Positions 5,563 through 7,451 of a stretch of DNA of 7,451 bases are shown in pieces. The first letter of the stretch is position 1. Each line of letters begins with the position of its first letter. A program made the translations under genes and the position numbers. The stretch is from contig QMPB01000208.1 in NCBI GenBank assembly GCA_003648395.1, forward strand, positions 1 to 7,451. Direction: 5' to 3'. The notes beneath the pieces are model-generated. The model searched no databases and had not been told where the DNA came from. It was given only the letters and a program-made list of their open reading frames with translations. Source of the stretch: Bacteroidota bacterium. Its GTDB lineage: Bacteria > Bacteroidota > Bacteroidia > Bacteroidales > UBA1556.

Positions 5563-6171
5563 CTAACGCCCTCCAGATTTCATCAAACATCGTCCTTTAT
5601 TCCATCTACATTCAGTATTGATAATAATTTCTCCATTACAATCAAGATAATTTCCTTTCTCATCTTTACTCACAATAAATAATTTACCACTCTCAACAGC
5701 AAATATAACCAATTTAATAAGTTCTGATTCCTGAATTTTCTTATTCTCTAAACCAATTAATATTCCAACATCATTATTCTTTAAATCCATTAAGGAAGCT
5801 GTAGAATCTTGAACGCATTTTCCTTTTCTTAAAGCTCTTTTATACTGTCTGTAATTGACTTTCTCGTGTATAATTCCAATTTTCCTAGCCTTCTTTTCTT
5901 TAATATTTTGAGATAAGCTCGCCATCCAATAACTATGTTTAAAAGCATCCAAATTACCACCAGACTTATCAAATAAAATCTTATCTTTCCCTAAACTGTC
6001 TGTAACAATCATACTCCTCTTTGTTAATCTCTTAACTTTTAATACAATAAATGGATGAGTAATACCCCAAATAACTTCTCTAAAGGCTGGAATATTTTCA
6101 TAGTTCGTTGCATTAGCATTATTATTAATAAATGATATAAAAAAGAAACTAAAAATTAACAAAAATCTCAT
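5563..6171 (-). CDS. Secreted protein resembling DUF6973 (DAFKHSYW...HE motif)
   Basis: The 202-residue protein has a signal peptide (MRFLLIFSFFFISF then NNNANA, probable cleavage near residue 21) and no lipobox, so it is periplasmic or exported. The recognisable part is GGNLDAFKHSYWMASLSQNI (71-90), then KIGIIHE (97-103) and DLKNNDVGILIG (129-140). It resembles the pattern I recall for DUF6973, roughly 'GDAFRHAYWNAL ... HE ... MDLHNN.VG'. Asp75, His79, His102, Glu103, Asp129 and Asn132/133 are candidates for a metal or active site, but this is inference. The C-terminal region has Cys178, Cys188 and Cys195, with Cys119 in the middle, which could form disulfides after export. Its stop codon abuts the composite repeat, and it is divergent from folE. 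I can give no substrate or reaction; a hydrolase or an effector-like role are both possible. Confidence 0.75.
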   Translation of the reverse strand: MRFLLIFSFFFISFINNNANATNYENIPAFREVIWGITHPFIVLKVKRLTKRSMIVTDSLGKDKILFDKSGGNLDAFKHSYWMASLSQNIKEKKARKIGIIHEKVNYRQYKRALRKGKCVQDSTASLMDLKNNDVGILIGLENKKIQESELIKLVIFAVESGKLFIVSKDEKGNYLDCNGEIIINTECRWNKGRCLMKSGGR

Positions 6172-6224
6172 TTCGTTATATGTTTTAAATCAAGAAACTA
6201 CTACTAATTAACAACTAATTACTA

Positions 6225-6232
6225 TACCTTTG
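6225..6232 (+). promoter_or_regulatory. Probable -7 promoter element of folE
   Basis: TACCTTTG is a full match to TAnnTTTG and would start transcription near 6238, giving a 5' leader of about 130 bases. Directly upstream are two copies of CTAATTA (6204-6210 and 6215-6221), spaced 11 bases apart, about one helical turn, where a regulator could bind. No TTG -33 box is evident. Confidence 0.6.
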
Positions 6233-6251
6233 CAGCGGTTATTATATAATG

Positions 6252-6347
6252 TTGTAAATTTATTTCTCGCAAAATCGCTATTTTATAATTATTAGACAAT
6301 CATTAAGCTAATAATGAAATAATTACAAATTATAAAACAATTTACAA
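6252..6347 (+). promoter_or_regulatory. folE 5' leader with two AT-rich inverted repeats
   Basis: An outer perfect 9-bp inverted repeat, TTGTAAATT (6252-6260) with AATTTACAA (6339-6347), encloses an 8-bp hairpin, ATTATTAG (6288-6295) with CTAATAAT (6308-6315), loop of 12 bases. The leader is very AT-rich and has no recognisable preQ1, tetrahydrofolate or other known aptamer core. Chance pairing is a real possibility in sequence of this composition. Confidence 0.35.
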
Positions 6348-6365
6348 TATATTAATTTAGTAATA

Positions 6366-6977
6366 ATGAACAAAAGTAAAGGTTATAAACGTAACGACCA
6401 ATTTGACGAAGAAACTACTGAGAAACTAGCTTTTCATTATAAAGAAATTTTAGATCTTTTAGGCGAAGATATTGATAGAGAAGGCTTATTGGATACACCA
6501 GTTCGTGTTGCAAAAGCAATGCAATTTCTAACACAAGGCTATAATGCAAATGCTAAAGAGATAATTCAATCAGCCACATTTACCGATAATTACAAGCAAA
6601 TGGTTTTGGTAAAGGACATTGAGCTTTACTCAATGTGCGAGCATCATATGATCCCTTTTATTGGCAAAGCCCACGTAGCTTATATTCCTAATGGTAAAAT
6701 AATGGGCCTTAGCAAAGTAGCTAGAGTTGTGGAAGTTTTTGCACGTAGATTACAAATACAAGAAAGACTTACTACTCAGATAAAAGATGCTATTCAAGAT
6801 GCATTAAATCCGCTTGGTGTAGCTGTTGTTATTGAAGCCAAACACCTTTGCATGGCTATGCGTGGTATTGAGAAACAAAGCTCTGTTACCACAACTTCTG
6901 ATTTTACTGGTGCATTCTTAAATGACAGTAAAACCAGAGAAGAATTTCTTCATTTAATTAGTTCTAAACTATCGTAA
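6366..6977 (+). CDS. folE: GTP cyclohydrolase I
   Basis: The enzyme converts GTP to 7,8-dihydroneopterin triphosphate and formate, the entry step to folate and, in many bacteria, to queuosine precursors. At 203 residues it is a normal length for the homodecameric, zinc-dependent FolE family. The signature [20 protein letters not shown] is at 84-103 and [20 protein letters not shown] at 116-135. By alignment with the E. coli enzyme, zinc ligands are Cys91, His94 and Cys162, and catalytic histidines are His93 and His160 (in KHLCMAMRG, 159-167). The N-terminal part ends with the [12 protein letters not shown] motif (40-51). Nothing is missing. The ATG at 6366 is preceded by AT-rich sequence without a clear Shine-Dalgarno. 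It is transcribed from its own promoter element, divergent from the secreted-protein gene and followed by a separate unit, so it is probably monocistronic. Confidence 0.97.
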   Translation: MNKSKGYKRNDQFDEETTEKLAFHYKEILDLLGEDIDREGLLDTPVRVAKAMQFLTQGYNANAKEIIQSATFTDNYKQMVLVKDIELYSMCEHHMIPFIGKAHVAYIPNGKIMGLSKVARVVEVFARRLQIQERLTTQIKDAIQDALNPLGVAVVIEAKHLCMAMRGIEKQSSVTTTSDFTGAFLNDSKTREEFLHLISSKLS

Positions 6978-7030
6978 ATTATTTTTTCAGAACATTAACA
7001 CTTTAAGAGATTATCAGCATAATAAATCAT

Positions 7031-7038
7031 TATTTTTG
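7031..7038 (+). promoter_or_regulatory. Probable -7 promoter element of the Bax inhibitor-1 family gene
   Basis: TATTTTTG is a full match to TAnnTTTG, 45 bases before the start codon at 7083, with a likely transcript start near 7044. No clear -33 box is visible. Its presence suggests the gene is transcribed separately from folE. I see no strong terminator in the 105-base gap. Confidence 0.55.
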
Positions 7039-7082
7039 CATTCTGAAATTTTTTAAATAGTAAAGAACTTAACAAAATAAGC

Positions 7083-7451
7083 ATGAATATATTGAACAAC
7101 ACATTTCAAGCAACTCAATCACGAGATTTTCAAGGTGAAATTGCAAAGAATTTTATATCAAATGTATTTTCATGGATGGGAATAGCATTAGGTTTAACTG
7201 CACTTACGGCTTACTATTTCGGCACTGATATGGAACTTATTTCATTATTGGTAAACGAAAATGGCGGGTTTTCTACTCTTGGCTGGGCGGTAACAATCGC
7301 TCCTTTTGGTCTTGTTCTATTAATGAGTTTAGGTTATAACAAACTATCATATACTGCTCTGGTATTAGTATTTGGGGTATATTCTATACTAATGGGAATG
7401 AGCCTTAGCTTTATTCTTCTCATTTATACAGCTGCTTCTATATTCAAAACA
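7083..7451 (+). CDS. Bax inhibitor-1/YccA family membrane protein, N-terminal part (runs off the window)
   Basis: The first 123 codons are present; the family is usually about 220-240 residues, so roughly half is shown. After a polar N-terminal stretch (MNILNNTFQATQSRDFQGEI) come membrane segments at about 24-46 (FISNVFSWMGIALGLTALTAYYF), 67-84 and 90-118. The segment MGMSLSFILLIYTAASIFKT at 104-123 matches the family pattern G.sLs.i...YT..Si..tF. Bacterial members are inner-membrane proteins; some conduct calcium in a pH-dependent way, and E. coli YccA modulates FtsH proteolysis. Which role applies here cannot be told, because the C-terminal Asp residues that matter lie outside the window. 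The ATG is preceded by AACAAAATAAGC, without a strong Shine-Dalgarno. Confidence 0.92.
   Translation, partial: MNILNNTFQATQSRDFQGEIAKNFISNVFSWMGIALGLTALTAYYFGTDMELISLLVNENGGFSTLGWAVTIAPFGLVLLMSLGYNKLSYTALVLVFGVYSILMGMSLSFILLIYTAASIFKT

Noticed and set aside
5485..5682. Plus-strand frame of 65 codons across the repeat and the secreted-protein gene
   Set aside because: It is made from repeat sequence and the antisense of a gene with a clear signal peptide and motifs.
6238..6365. preQ1 or tetrahydrofolate riboswitch before folE
   Set aside because: The leader is almost entirely A and T and lacks the conserved cores of these aptamers; only weak AT-rich stems are present.

Overview
The window comes from an AT-rich bacterium of the phylum Bacteroidota. 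The evidence is four sites matching the Bacteroidota -7 promoter element TAnnTTTG, start codons preceded by A-rich sequence rather than strong Shine-Dalgarno sites, a BtuB/BtuG-like outer-membrane pair, and dispersed intergenic repeats of a kind I recall from this phylum. No genus can be named from the sequence.

Layout. Positions 1-813 hold, on the minus strand, the start of mutL (mismatch repair ATPase, cut by the window edge) preceded by a small C-terminally anchored membrane protein gene; a degenerate 16-bp tandem repeat separates them. Positions 1048-4527 form a plus-strand vitamin B12 uptake unit: a -7 promoter element, a clear cobalamin riboswitch aptamer (1060-1218), an unusually long ATG-free leader (1219-1478), a BtuB-type TonB-dependent receptor and a BtuG-like beta-propeller surface lipoprotein. 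Positions 4531-5562 hold a DUF456 membrane protein on the minus strand, flanked by two composite repeat elements, with a heptamer repeat array abutting its start codon. Positions 5563-6171 encode a secreted protein (minus strand) that resembles the DUF6973 type. Then come two plus-strand genes: folE (GTP cyclohydrolase I), with its own promoter element, and the first 123 codons of a Bax inhibitor-1/YccA family membrane protein.

How the genes work together. The riboswitch, receptor and lipoprotein make a coherent B12-repressed uptake module: BtuG-like protein captures corrinoid at the surface and BtuB carries it across the outer membrane with TonB energy. The other genes are housekeeping (mutL, folE) or poorly characterised membrane/secreted proteins with no evident link to B12.

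The most unusual material is non-coding: the long leader between the aptamer and btuB, an inverted repeat between btuB and the btuG-like gene, the nested three-tier palindromic repeats at 4531-4762 and 5313-5559, and two short tandem arrays next to gene starts. I see no CRISPR array, transposase, tRNA or rRNA.
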